DNA of 64,000 nucleotides, from assembly GCF_040219635.1 (NCBI RefSeq), contig NZ_JAVJSC010000003.1:382501-446500 (forward strand), read 5' to 3'. The number at the start of each line of letters is the position of its first letter. The stretch's first letter is position 1. This document shows, in pieces, positions 8,934-17,007 of the stretch. Source of the stretch: Pyruvatibacter sp. (GTDB lineage: Bacteria; Pseudomonadota; Alphaproteobacteria; CGMCC-115125). Below the pieces are notes generated by a model. That model was not told the DNA's origin and ran no database searches. It saw only the letters and a program-made list of their open reading frames with translations. A program made the translations under genes and the position numbers.

Positions 8934-10430
8934 CTATTTCATGGTCGGAATGACGAAGCTCGCGCCTTCATTGCCGCGCGACCAGCGCGCCGTCACAGTC
9001 TTGACCTTGGTCCAGAACTTCACACCCTCGGTGCCGTGCTGGTTGGTGTCACCGAACGCGGATCGCTTCCAGCCGCCGAATGAATGATACGCCAGCGGCA
9101 CCGGGATCGGCACATTGATGCCGACCATGCCGACATTCACCTTTGAGGCAAAGTTGCGCGCCGCGTTGCCGTCCTCAGTAAAGATCGCAACACCGTTGCC
9201 GTATTGATGCTTTGACGGCAGGGCAATCGCTTCTTCAGGTGTCTTTGCGCGGGCAATCTGCAACACCGGACCAAAGATCTCTTCCTGATACGAAGTCATG
9301 TCCGGCGTCACCTTGTCGAACAGCGATCCGCCCATGAAGAAACCACCTTCATAGCCCTGCAGCGAAAACTCGCGGCCATCAACCAGAAGCTCCGCGCCTT
9401 CCGCTACACCCATGTCGATATAGCTCTTGATCTTCTCGCGATGTTCGGCTGTTACCACCGGGCCATAGTCCGCATCCGGATCAGTGGATGTGCCCACCTT
9501 GAGTGCCTCAACGCGCGGCACCAGCTTTTCAATCAGCCGCTCCGCTGTGTCGTCGCCCACAGGCACTGCGACCGAAATGGCCATGCAGCGCTCACCGGCA
9601 GAGCCGTAGCCTGCGCCAATCAAATCATTCACCACGCCGTCAAGATCAGCATCCGGCAGAATGATCGCGTGATTCTTGGCGCCGCCCATCGCCTGCACGC
9701 GCTTGCCGTGGGCGGCACCCGTTGCATAAATATATTCAGCCGTCGCCGACGCGCCCACAAAGCTGATGGCTTCAACCCGCGGGTCCGTCAGCAGCGTATC
9801 CACCGCATCCTTGCCGCCGTTCACAACATTGAGCACGCCCGCAGGCGCACCGGCCTCCATCATCAGTTCAGCCAGCCGCAGCGGCACGCCGGGGTCTTTT
9901 TCGGAAGGCTTGCACACAAACGTGTTGCCGCAGGCAATTGCCACACCAAACATCCACATCGGGATCATCGCCGGGAAATTAAACGGCGTGATGCCCGCAC
10001 ACACCCCAAGCGGTTGGCGCATGGAATACATGTCGATGCCCGGCCCCGCGCCTTCAGTGAACTCGCCCTTTTGCAGATGCGGAATGCCGCACGCAAACTC
10101 GATCACCTCAATGCCGCGTTGAATGTCTCCCTTGCTGTCGGCGATGACCTTGCCATGCTGATTAGAGAGCAACTCCGCCAGCTCATTCATATTGGCTTCA
10201 ACCAGCCGCTTGAACTCAAACATCACCCGCGCCCGACGCTGCGGGTTGACCTGCGACCAGCCGGGGAAGGCTGCTTCAGCCGCCGCAATGCCCGCGCGCG
10301 TTTCGTCAGCGGAGGCAAGCGGCGTCAGCGCCTGAACGTCACCGGTGTTGGGGTTGAACACATCATAAAACCTGCCGCTGGTGCCCGCGACTTTCGCGCC
10401 GTTGATGAAGTGATGAAGCTCGTTCGACAT
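8934..10430 (-). CDS. mmsA: Methylmalonate-semialdehyde dehydrogenase (CoA-acylating)
   Basis: A 498-residue aldehyde dehydrogenase superfamily member that converts methylmalonate semialdehyde to propionyl-CoA in valine and inositol breakdown. The start MSNELHHFINGAKVAGTSGRFYDVFNP, the cofactor segment PFNFPAMIPMWMFGVAIACGN and the catalytic Cys in GYGSAGERCMAISVAVPVGD match MmsA rather than generic aldehyde dehydrogenases. Upstream (10431-10579) is a short non-coding gap that should hold its promoter. The gene precedes an enoyl-CoA hydratase, so the pair looks like part of a valine or propionate branch. Propionyl-CoA would also feed the ethylmalonyl-type metabolism suggested at 17.5-19.4 kb. 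Confidence 0.93.
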   Translation of the reverse strand: MSNELHHFINGAKVAGTSGRFYDVFNPNTGDVQALTPLASADETRAGIAAAEAAFPGWSQVNPQRRARVMFEFKRLVEANMNELAELLSNQHGKVIADSKGDIQRGIEVIEFACGIPHLQKGEFTEGAGPGIDMYSMRQPLGVCAGITPFNFPAMIPMWMFGVAIACGNTFVCKPSEKDPGVPLRLAELMMEAGAPAGVLNVVNGGKDAVDTLLTDPRVEAISFVGASATAEYIYATGAAHGKRVQAMGGAKNHAIILPDADLDGVVNDLIGAGYGSAGERCMAISVAVPVGDDTAERLIEKLVPRVEALKVGTSTDPDADYGPVVTAEHREKIKSYIDMGVAEGAELLVDGREFSLQGYEGGFFMGGSLFDKVTPDMTSYQEEIFGPVLQIARAKTPEEAIALPSKHQYGNGVAIFTEDGNAARNFASKVNVGMVGINVPIPVPLAYHSFGGWKRSAFGDTNQHGTEGVKFWTKVKTVTARWSRGNEGASFVIPTMK

Positions 10431-10579
10431 TGCGCTGACAGCGCGAGATCAATCCCGCGCCTCCCTGACTGTGACTTTTGTTGGCAGTCACTTAGCGCTT
10501 TCGCGGCACACGCTGCAAGCCATGCCCGCCTCTGTCTCGGTCGCTGTCAGTCGCCGTGCATCGCAAAACGGGGTGAGCA

Positions 10580-11245
10580 CTAGCGGTGCTTGTACAACCA
10601 CCCGAAGAAACCAACGGCAGACGCTGCGGCAATCATCTGCGCGGCGATAAACGGCAGCACGTCATCGGGACGGATGCCCGCAAACGTGTCGGTAAATGCC
10701 CGTGCAATCGTCACCGCCGGGTTGGCAAACGAGGTGGACGATGTCCACCAGTAGCCCGCCGTAATCACCAGTCCCACCGCGTAGGGAATAGCCTCCGGTC
10801 GCGTTTTCAGCAGCGCCAGAATGGACGCCAACAACGCAAACGTGGCCAGAAACTCACCCAGCCACTGAGGCGGGCCTTCACGCACATGGGTGGATGCCTG
10901 GACGATGTCGAGCTCAAACATCGCATGCGCCAGCCCGGTGCCCAAAAGCCCGCCGGCAATCTGAAACCCCACATAGGCAAGCGCTGCCACAAGCGTGATT
11001 TCACGCCTGAGCCAAAATGCGAATGTCACCGCCGGATTGAAATGCGCGCCCGACACAGGCCCAAACACCAAGATCAGCACCACTAGAATGGCACCCGTGG
11101 CAATCGTATTGCCCAACAACGCCACCGCGTCGTTTCCCACGGAAAGCGCTGCGCCCATGATGCCGGAGCCGATGACCGTGCCAACCAGAATGGCCGTGCC
11201 TGCCGCTTCAGCAGCCAGACGACGCGAAAGTGTGATGTCGCTCAT
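10580..11245 (-). CDS. aqpS: Aquaglyceroporin (AqpS-like) of the ars operon
   Basis: A MIP-family channel of 221 residues with six predicted membrane spans and both NPA boxes (HFNPAVT at 70-72, FANPAVT at 175-177). The Arg that normally follows the second NPA in water-selective aquaporins is replaced by Val, which widens the filter. The family start MSDITLSRRLAAEAAGT is at 11245, although the frame is open to 11287. It lies 7 bp after arsC. In Sinorhizobium meliloti, AqpS next to ArsC lets arsenite made inside the cell leave by diffusion, replacing an ArsB/Acr3 pump. No arsB or acr3 is seen here, so the same role is inferred. Confidence 0.88.
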   Translation of the reverse strand: MSDITLSRRLAAEAAGTAILVGTVIGSGIMGAALSVGNDAVALLGNTIATGAILVVLILVFGPVSGAHFNPAVTFAFWLRREITLVAALAYVGFQIAGGLLGTGLAHAMFELDIVQASTHVREGPPQWLGEFLATFALLASILALLKTRPEAIPYAVGLVITAGYWWTSSTSFANPAVTIARAFTDTFAGIRPDDVLPFIAAQMIAAASAVGFFGWLYKHR

Positions 11246-11252
11246 GGTGTGC

Positions 11253-11771
11253 CTAGCCGGCTTGCGACAGATCGCGGCCAATTTCATCCAGTCGCTTTTG
11301 CAGCGAGAGTTTGTCGAGGGAGGAGATCGGAAGATTGACGAAAATGGTCAGGCGTCGCTCGATCTGGCCGTAAATCTCGGCAAACTTCTGGGCGATCTGC
11401 GCCTCCGAGCCGGTAGCCGCAGCAGGGTCTTCAAACCCCCAATGCGCCGTCATCGGCTGACCCGGCCATGCCGGGCACATTTCGCCCGCCGCGCTGTCAC
11501 ACAGGGTGAACACAAAATCGAGATCCGGTGCCCCCTGAACGCCGCTGGCGGCTGAAAACTCATCCCAGTTCTTCGAGCGCAACTCACCGATGGGGTAGTT
11601 GAGCTTTTGCAACAGCGTCAGCGCGCCAGGATTGATTTCCCCTTTGGGGTGACTGCCTGCACTAAACGCCTTGAACGTCGGCCTGCCGATGCGGTTGAGA
11701 ATGCTCTCCGCCATGATGCTGCGCGCCGAATTGCCGGTACACAAGAACAGTACATTGTATGTGTCAGCCAT
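11253..11771 (-). CDS. arsC: Arsenate reductase, thioredoxin-coupled LMW-phosphatase type
   Basis: A 172-residue reductase that turns arsenate into arsenite using an intramolecular disulfide cascade. The phosphatase-like loop CTGNSAR is at residues 11-17, and C91 and C99 (TLCDSAAGEMCPAW) supply the second and third Cys of the thioredoxin-dependent mechanism. The DP motif (GFEDPAA) provides the acid. This is the Staphylococcus pI258/Bacillus fold class, not the glutaredoxin-dependent E. coli class. It sits between the small Cys-tailed protein and the AqpS-like channel in one minus-strand operon led by arsR. Confidence 0.94.
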   Translation of the reverse strand: MADTYNVLFLCTGNSARSIMAESILNRIGRPTFKAFSAGSHPKGEINPGALTLLQKLNYPIGELRSKNWDEFSAASGVQGAPDLDFVFTLCDSAAGEMCPAWPGQPMTAHWGFEDPAAATGSEAQIAQKFAEIYGQIERRLTIFVNLPISSLDKLSLQKRLDEIGRDLSQAG

Positions 11772-11802
11772 GATGCTTGTCCTTTCGCGATGGCCTTAAA
11801 AA

Positions 11803-12015
11803 TCAGCAGCACCCACCCGGACCACCCTTTGTGATCGGCGGCGGCGCATATGTTTCAACGGGAGAGGTGGTCGGCGCATCACCCCGCGACGCGCCACAGA
11901 CAGCGGGCTTGTTCTCATCGGTTTTGTCATTGAGGGCGCGAGGGCTGGCGTGAGGGGTGGCGTTTGCCTCGCCAACCGAAACAGTCGTATTGCGGTCGTC
12001 CTTTTGCGTGCTCAA
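11803..12015 (-). CDS. Small ars-operon protein with C-terminal Cys-Cys
   Basis: A predicted 70-residue polar protein ending GGPGGCC. The chosen start is a TTG at 12015, because AGGAGAG lies 5 bases upstream; an ATG at 12030 in the same frame is the alternative. The body is rich in Asn, Asp, Thr and Pro with no recognisable fold and one further Cys (PAVCGAS). It starts 11 bp after arsR and ends 31 bp before arsC, so it is part of the operon. A vicinal Cys pair is a typical arsenite ligand (as in the ArsD metallochaperone), so As(III) binding or delivery is a reasonable guess, but no homology supports it. Confidence 0.6.
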   Translation of the reverse strand: MSTQKDDRNTTVSVGEANATPHASPRALNDKTDENKPAVCGASRGDAPTTSPVETYAPPPITKGGPGGCC

Positions 12016-12026
12016 GGGTTCTCTCC

Positions 12027-12374
12027 TCATACGGATTGTTTGGCAGGAGCGGCCGTGCTGACGCACACGCCACAGCGGCCTTCGCAACAGTCTTCCAGCA
12101 GGAAGCTGGCCAGCGTCGCCACCTTGTCGAACTGCACCCGATAAATGATCGAGCGCCCGTCCTTGCGGCTGACCAGCAGTCCCGCGCGCGCCAGCTCCTT
12201 GAGGTGAAACGACAGCGTGGCAGGTGCCAGCTTCAGCCGCGCTGCAATCTCCCCCGCCGCCATCCCGCCAAGTTTCGGGTCAGGGTCGTGCGCCTTCACC
12301 AGCAGCCGGAACACATCCAGCCGGGTTTCCTGCGCGAGCGCACCAAAAGCCTCAACAGCATCAATTGTTTTCAT
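12027..12374 (-). CDS. arsR: ArsR-family arsenic-responsive repressor
   Basis: A 115-residue winged-helix repressor. The helix-turn-helix spans about residues 38-75 (EIAARLKLAPATLSFHLKELARAGLLVSRKDGRSIIYRV). The classical As(III) site in the DNA-binding helix (CVC) is absent. Instead the C-terminus carries FLLEDCCEGRCGVC, with Cys at 96, 97, 101 and 104. C-terminal Cys sensing sites of this kind are known from the Acidithiobacillus ferrooxidans type of ArsR. It should repress its own operon until As(III) binds. It is the first gene of arsR / Cys-tail peptide / arsC / aqpS. A TATAAT hexamer lies 18-23 bp upstream, and no clear ribosome binding site precedes the ATG. Confidence 0.92.
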   Translation of the reverse strand: MKTIDAVEAFGALAQETRLDVFRLLVKAHDPDPKLGGMAAGEIAARLKLAPATLSFHLKELARAGLLVSRKDGRSIIYRVQFDKVATLASFLLEDCCEGRCGVCVSTAAPAKQSV

Positions 12375-12391
12375 TTTTTGACAATAATGGA

Positions 12392-12397
12392 ATTATA
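12392..12397 (-). promoter_or_regulatory. Possible -10 element of the ars operon
   Basis: A perfect TATAAT on the minus strand, 18-23 bp before the arsR ATG. It would leave a leader of only about 10 nt. A convincing -35 at 16-18 bp spacing is not seen. Confidence 0.35.
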
Positions 12398-12441
12398 AAA
12401 CAGGTCAAGTGGCACCGCGAAAGCCGCTTGCACATATGTCG

Positions 12442-12702
12442 TCAGGCTGCGTGCCGCTGCGTCGGTCTGCGCCAGAGGTAGCGGTAAACACCGAACAGGT
12501 TGATGCCGAACAGAATAATGTTCTGCAGCGCCAGAGGCTCGCGGTCGCCGAACCAGGCGGCAGTGATCCACATCACCGACGACACGGTGAAAATCACGAA
12601 CCCGTAGCCCGTGACCCGCACCGAAATATGGGCGGCGACCATCAGCGCCGCCACGATGCCCGTACCGCTGGCGGCCCAGCGCAGCACATCTACAAACTCC
12701 AT
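12442..12702 (-). CDS. Small integral membrane protein of unknown function
   Basis: An 86-residue hydrophobic protein with about three membrane segments (GTGIVAALMVAAHISV, GFVIFTVSSVMWITAAWF, LALQNIILFGINLFGVYRYL) and a basic C-terminus (RRPTQRHAA). The frame is open to 12744, but the ATG at 12702 has GGAGGT at ideal spacing and starts MEFVDVLRW. The organisation resembles small membrane proteins annotated only as hypothetical in many alphaproteobacteria. It lies upstream of arsR on the same strand, 67 bp apart, and is probably not part of the ars operon. Confidence 0.75.
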   Translation of the reverse strand: MEFVDVLRWAASGTGIVAALMVAAHISVRVTGYGFVIFTVSSVMWITAAWFGDREPLALQNIILFGINLFGVYRYLWRRPTQRHAA

Positions 12703-12782
12703 AGCGACCTCCCCGGCGCGTATTTCGGTTGAACCAACGCCCATAAATGCATGACAGCGCAGACCACTGTCGGTTGCCCCAC

Positions 12783-13145
12783 CTAGAGCGGCTGCAATAG
12801 CTCGATACGGTTGCCGAACGGGTCCGCCACGAAAAACCGTGCAAAGCCCTCAAGGGCGGTATCGTCGCGAACCTCGACGCCGCCGGCTATCATTCGCTCA
12901 CGCAGGGCTGAAAGGTCTGTGACCTCGAATGCCGGATGCGCCTTTCTCGCCGGGCGGAAATCGGCCTCGACGCCCATGTGAACGCGAATATTGCCGTCTT
13001 CAAACCAGCAACCACCGCGCCTGGCGAGGTCGGCGGGTTTGGGCACTTCCGGCAGGCCCAGCAACTCCCCGTAGAAGCGCCGGGCGGCATCCTCGCCCCC
13101 GGCAGGCATGGCAAGCTGAACGTGATGCAGGGCTGAAATACTCAT
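12783..13145 (-). CDS. VOC (glyoxalase/dioxygenase superfamily) protein
   Basis: A 120-residue single-domain protein with the paired beta-alpha-beta-beta-beta modules of the vicinal oxygen chelate fold (SALHHVQLAM at the start, RFFVADPFGNRIELLQPL at the end). Candidate metal ligands are H8, H70 (KAHPAFEV) and E115 (NRIELLQ), in the positions used by this superfamily. The substrate is unknown; glyoxalase, fosfomycin-resistance and dioxygenase members all share these motifs. It is followed by the small membrane protein and preceded by the sdh operon terminator. Confidence 0.85.
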   Translation of the reverse strand: MSISALHHVQLAMPAGGEDAARRFYGELLGLPEVPKPADLARRGGCWFEDGNIRVHMGVEADFRPARKAHPAFEVTDLSALRERMIAGGVEVRDDTALEGFARFFVADPFGNRIELLQPL

Positions 13146-13202
13146 GAGCGCAGTCTACACGATCCCGGCCATGCGGGGATAAGCATCCCGCCATGCCGCA
13201 AA

Positions 13203-13234
13203 CGCAAACGGCCCGCCACGATTGTAGCGGGCCG
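13203..13234 (-). terminator. Terminator of the sdhCDAB operon
   Basis: An 8-bp stem CGGCCCGC/GCGGGCCG with a 10-nt loop, followed on the minus strand by TTTGCGTTTGC. It lies about 26 bp after the sdhB stop codon. Confidence 0.7.
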
Positions 13235-13259
13235 TGCATACGTGGTGATGCAAAAGCAT

Positions 13260-14042
13260 TTAGACCTGACGCTCGACCATCATCTTCTTGATTTCGGCAA
13301 TCGCCTTGGCCGGCGACAGGCCCTTGGGGCACGCCTTGGCGCAGTTCATGATGGTGTGGCAGCGGTACAGGCGGAAAGGGTCTTCCAGATTATCAAGCCG
13401 CTCGCCCTTGGCTTCGTCGCGGCTGTCGGCCAGCCAGCGGTATGCCTGCAGCAGCGCGGCCGGGCCAAGATAGCGATCCTCATTCCACCAGTAGCTGGGG
13501 CACGCCGTTGAACAGCACGCGCACAAAATGCACTCATACAGCCCGTCCAGCTTTTCGCGATCTTCGCGGCTCTGTTTCCATTCCTTTTCAGGCGCGGGCG
13601 TATCGGTTTTCAGATACGGCTCGATGGAGGCGTGCTGCGCATAGAAGTTGGTGAGGTCCGGCACCAGGTCCTTCACCACCTGCATATGCGGCAGCGGATA
13701 TATTGCCACCGTGCCCGACACATCCTCAATGGCCTTGGTGCAGGCCAGCGTGTTGGTGCCGTCAATGTTCATGGCGCACGACCCGCAAATCCCTTCGCGG
13801 CATGAGCGCCGGAACGTCAGCGTCGAGTCCATTTCATTTTTGATCTTGATGAGCGCGTCCAGCACCATCGGGCCACACGTGGCCAGATCAACCTTGTAGG
13901 TATCCACCCGCGGGTTTTCATCATCGTCCGGCGACCAGCGATAGACCTTGAAGGTTTTCACCTTTTTGGCGCCCTTGGGAGCCGCATAGGTTTTGCCCTT
14001 GCCGTTGATCTTCGAATTGCGCGGCAGCGTCAGTTCGACCAT
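13260..14042 (-). CDS. sdhB: Succinate dehydrogenase iron-sulfur subunit
   Basis: A 260-residue iron-sulfur subunit of complex II, passing electrons from SdhA flavin to quinone. The [2Fe-2S] ligands are in CREGICGSCAMNIDG. The [4Fe-4S] and [3Fe-4S] sites are in CILCACCSTACPSYWW and CHTIMNCAKACPKGLSP. The length and the N-terminal basic stretch are normal for alphaproteobacteria. It is the last gene of sdhC-sdhD-sdhA-sdhB, 21 bp after sdhA, and is followed by a hairpin terminator. Confidence 0.97.
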   Translation of the reverse strand: MVELTLPRNSKINGKGKTYAAPKGAKKVKTFKVYRWSPDDDENPRVDTYKVDLATCGPMVLDALIKIKNEMDSTLTFRRSCREGICGSCAMNIDGTNTLACTKAIEDVSGTVAIYPLPHMQVVKDLVPDLTNFYAQHASIEPYLKTDTPAPEKEWKQSREDREKLDGLYECILCACCSTACPSYWWNEDRYLGPAALLQAYRWLADSRDEAKGERLDNLEDPFRLYRCHTIMNCAKACPKGLSPAKAIAEIKKMMVERQV

Positions 14043-14063
14043 TTGCTCAAGTCCTCTTTACGC

Positions 14064-15896
14064 TTAATAGACGCGCGCCTTGGGCGCGATGTACTGAACG
14101 TCGTTACTCATGGTGTAGCTGTGCACCGGACGGAAATCCATCGACACATTGCCCTTGTCATCCACCCACGCCAGCGTGTGCTTCATCCACTCATCGTCGT
14201 TGCGATCAGGGAAGTCTTCGCGCGCATGGCCACCGCGGCTCTCTTCGCGGTTGGCGGCAGAGTTCATGGTAACGGCGGCCTGAGAAATCAGATTGTCGAA
14301 CTCAAGGGTTTCGATCAGGTCCGAGTTCCAGATCATTGAGCGGTCGGTGACGCGAATGTCCGGCAGCCCCGAATAGATGTCCGCCATCTGAGACACACCC
14401 TCATTCAGCGTTTCACCGGTGCGGAACACGGCACAGTTGGTCTGCATGCTCTTTTGCATCTTGAGGCGCAGGTCTGCCGTTGGCGTGCTGCCGCTGGCGT
14501 AACGGAAGCGATCAAGACGCGCCAACGCATTGTGGCCCGCATCCTTGGGCAGATCAGGCTGGCTTTCGCCCGGCGTCAAAATCTCCGCGCAGCGCAGACC
14601 TGACGCACGGCCGAACACCACAAGGTCGATCAGCGAGTTGGAACCAAGACGGTTTGCACCGTGTACGGACACACACGCCGCTTCGCCAATGGCCATCAGC
14701 CCCGGCACAACCGCATCCGGATCGCCATCCTTGGGCGCCACAACCTCACCATGGAAGTTGGTGGGAATGCCGCCCATGTTGTAATGCACCGTCGGCAGCA
14801 CGGGGATCGGCTCTTTGGTCACGTCAACGCCCGCAAAGATACGCGCGGACTCAGAAATGCCCGGCAGACGCTCTGCTAGGATCTTGGGGTCCAGGTGATC
14901 CAGATGCAGGAAGATGTGATCGCCTTCCGCACCCACGCCGCGCCCCTCGCGGATTTCCATGCTCATGGACCGCGACACCACATCGCGCGACGCCAGATCC
15001 TTGGCGGACGGCGCATAGCGTTCCATGAAGCGCTCGCCTTCGGAGTTGGTGAGGTAGCCGCCCTCACCACGCGAGCCTTCGGTAATCAGGCAGCCCGACC
15101 CGTAAATGCCGGTCGGATGAAACTGAACAAACTCCATGTCCTGCAACGGCAGGCCGGCGCGCAGCACCATGGCATTGCCATCGCCCGTGCAAGTATGCGC
15201 CGAGGTGCAGGAAAAATACGTGCGGCCATAGCCGCCGGTGGCCAAAATCACCATGTTGGCGCGGAACCGATGGATGGTGCCATCATCCATATTGAGCACC
15301 ATCACACCAACACAGCGGCCTTCATTCATGATGAGGTCGAGCACAAAATACTCGATGAAGAACTCGGCGTTGTGGCGCACCGCCTGACCATACAGCGTAT
15401 GCAAAATGGCGTGGCCTGTGCGGTCAGCAGCCGCACATGTGCGCTGGGCAATGCCTTCGCCGTAATTGGTGGTCATGCCGCCGAACGGGCGCTGATAGAT
15501 CTTGCCTTCTTCGGTACGAGAGAACGGCACACCAAAATGCTCAAGCTCGTACACAGCCTTGGGCGCGTTGCGGCACAGATATTCAATCGCGTCCTGGTCG
15601 CCCAGCCAGTCAGACCCCTTGACGGTGTCGTACATATGCCAGCGCCAGTCGTCGTCGCCCATATTGCCAAGCGACGCGGAGATGCCGCCTTGCGCCGCCA
15701 CCGTGTGCGAGCGGGTGGGAAACACCTTGGAGATACACGCGGTGCGCAAACCCGCCTCAGCGCAGCCCAGCGTGGCGCGCAGACCCGAACCGCCGGCTCC
15801 AACCACCACAACGTCAAACGTGTGGTCGGTAATTTTATAGGCTGGTCCCGTTGCCGCGCCGTTTGTCGATCCGTTAGTGCTTGTGGTCGTGCTCAT
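14064..15896 (-). CDS. sdhA: Succinate dehydrogenase flavoprotein subunit
   Basis: A 610-residue catalytic subunit of complex II that oxidises succinate to fumarate. The FAD loop is VVVGAGGSGLRATLG, and the His for covalent FAD attachment is in TRSHTVAAQGG. HGANRLGSNSLIDLVVFGR is the substrate and FAD domain signature, and the C-terminus ends with the family RPVHSYT. The Thr/Ser-rich N-terminal extension of about 20 residues (STTTSTNGSTNGAATG) is unusual low-complexity sequence. It may be a lineage feature, or the true start may be internal. It lies 12 bp after sdhD. Confidence 0.97.
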   Translation of the reverse strand: MSTTTSTNGSTNGAATGPAYKITDHTFDVVVVGAGGSGLRATLGCAEAGLRTACISKVFPTRSHTVAAQGGISASLGNMGDDDWRWHMYDTVKGSDWLGDQDAIEYLCRNAPKAVYELEHFGVPFSRTEEGKIYQRPFGGMTTNYGEGIAQRTCAAADRTGHAILHTLYGQAVRHNAEFFIEYFVLDLIMNEGRCVGVMVLNMDDGTIHRFRANMVILATGGYGRTYFSCTSAHTCTGDGNAMVLRAGLPLQDMEFVQFHPTGIYGSGCLITEGSRGEGGYLTNSEGERFMERYAPSAKDLASRDVVSRSMSMEIREGRGVGAEGDHIFLHLDHLDPKILAERLPGISESARIFAGVDVTKEPIPVLPTVHYNMGGIPTNFHGEVVAPKDGDPDAVVPGLMAIGEAACVSVHGANRLGSNSLIDLVVFGRASGLRCAEILTPGESQPDLPKDAGHNALARLDRFRYASGSTPTADLRLKMQKSMQTNCAVFRTGETLNEGVSQMADIYSGLPDIRVTDRSMIWNSDLIETLEFDNLISQAAVTMNSAANREESRGGHAREDFPDRNDDEWMKHTLAWVDDKGNVSMDFRPVHSYTMSNDVQYIAPKARVY

Positions 15897-15908
15897 GCAG
15901 CTTACCCC

Positions 15909-16292
15909 TTACGCGCCCAAAGCCAGTTTCAAAACCGAGAACCCGGCAACAGCAGCGATACCAATCGCAAAAAATGTGGTCGCCAGAAGCGACAGAACCT
16001 TCAGACCCTCGCCATGCACGTAGTCTTCAATGACCACCTGCATACCAAGGCGCATGTGATAGGTGCCGGTAAAGATCAGCAGCAAAAAGCCGACCGCCAC
16101 CAGCGGATGCCCGATGAAGGACTTAAAGCTTTCATGCTCGGCGCCAAGCTGCGAAATGATCGCCGCCACAAGGGCGATGCCAAGCGGCACCATGGCAATG
16201 GCGGTCACGCGCTGCGCAATGAAGTGGCCGGTGCCGTCTTTGGCAGAGCCAAGCCCGCGCACTTTGGCGCGCGGCGTGCGAAGATCAGTCAT
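15909..16292 (-). CDS. sdhD: Succinate dehydrogenase membrane anchor subunit D
   Basis: A 127-residue membrane anchor with three transmembrane helices. FIAQRVTAIAMVPLGIALV carries the Arg near the quinone site, and GTYHMRLGMQVVIEDYVHGEG holds the heme/quinone-region His and the Asp-Tyr pair typical of SdhD. The start codon overlaps the sdhC stop by one base (TAATG), which indicates coupled translation. Confidence 0.94.
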   Translation of the reverse strand: MTDLRTPRAKVRGLGSAKDGTGHFIAQRVTAIAMVPLGIALVAAIISQLGAEHESFKSFIGHPLVAVGFLLLIFTGTYHMRLGMQVVIEDYVHGEGLKVLSLLATTFFAIGIAAVAGFSVLKLALGA

Positions 16293-16708
16293 TACATGGC
16301 TCCCATCATACGGAAGGTGGCAAACCAGATCACCAATGTCAGCGTGATCGAGCAGATGAGCGTACCCCAGGCCAGCACATCAACCGTGCGCAGCGCAAAG
16401 CCGTGGCCTGAATCCCACAAGAAATGCCGCAACCCGCCCAGCATGTGGTGGATCAGCGCCCACGTGTAGCCAAACAGCACAAGCCGCCCGATGGTGCTGT
16501 CCGCCGTCGCCATGAACGTGGCATAGGCATCAGGACCAATAGCTGCCGCCGCCAGCCACCACGCCAGAATGAGCGTGCCGAAAAACAGCGCGACACCGGT
16601 AATGCGGTGAACAATCGACATCATCATAGACATCAGGGGCTTGTATATCCCCAGATGCGGCGACAAGGGCCGCTGTCTTGCAGCAGCCTCCACGGGCGCG
16701 TCAGCCAT
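16292..16708 (-). CDS. sdhC: Succinate dehydrogenase cytochrome b556 subunit
   Basis: A 138-residue cytochrome b subunit with three membrane helices. RPLSPHLGIYKPLMSMMMSIVHRITGV is the family N-terminal signature with the quinone-site Ser and Arg. The heme ligand His lies in ALIHHMLGGLRHFLWDSGHG. It is the first gene of the operon. AGAGG precedes the ATG at good spacing, and a plausible promoter lies about 60 bp upstream. Confidence 0.95.
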   Translation of the reverse strand: MADAPVEAAARQRPLSPHLGIYKPLMSMMMSIVHRITGVALFFGTLILAWWLAAAAIGPDAYATFMATADSTIGRLVLFGYTWALIHHMLGGLRHFLWDSGHGFALRTVDVLAWGTLICSITLTLVIWFATFRMMGAM

Positions 16709-16764
16709 TTGCGAATGCCTCTCAAAAACCTTAGAAACTCAAGGGAAATCCCTGTTGCTGCTTA

Positions 16765-16791
16765 CTTATAGCGGGCACTTATCCTGGGCAA
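16765..16791 (-). promoter_or_regulatory. Candidate sigma-70-type promoter of sdhCDAB
   Basis: On the minus strand, TTGCCC (16786-16791) and TATAAG (16765-16770) are separated by 15 bp, about 60 bp before the sdhC start. The spacing is slightly short, so this is a candidate only. Confidence 0.4.
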
Positions 16792-17007
16792 GGGCGTGTG
16801 ACAAACGACCTGCCCTCAAAAACGAGGCTTGAACAGCTGCATGGCCGAATTGAACCGCAGCAAACGTGGAGCCTATCGAACCCCTTTACGCAGGGTCAGC
16901 CGGACAATTTTTCGACACGATGCAGCGCTACTCTCCGGTTCTATCCCGCGCATTTGAGCGCACATTACACTCCCTTTTTGACGCCACCCTTTTGCGAGGC
17001 CATCCAC

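Noticed and set aside
9441..10583. Plus-strand ORF of 380 codons
   Set aside because: Antisense to mmsA; no signature of any family.
14895..16469. Plus-strand ORF of 524 codons
   Set aside because: Antisense across sdhA, sdhD and part of sdhC; rich in His, Arg and Ala as expected for the reverse frame of GC-rich genes.
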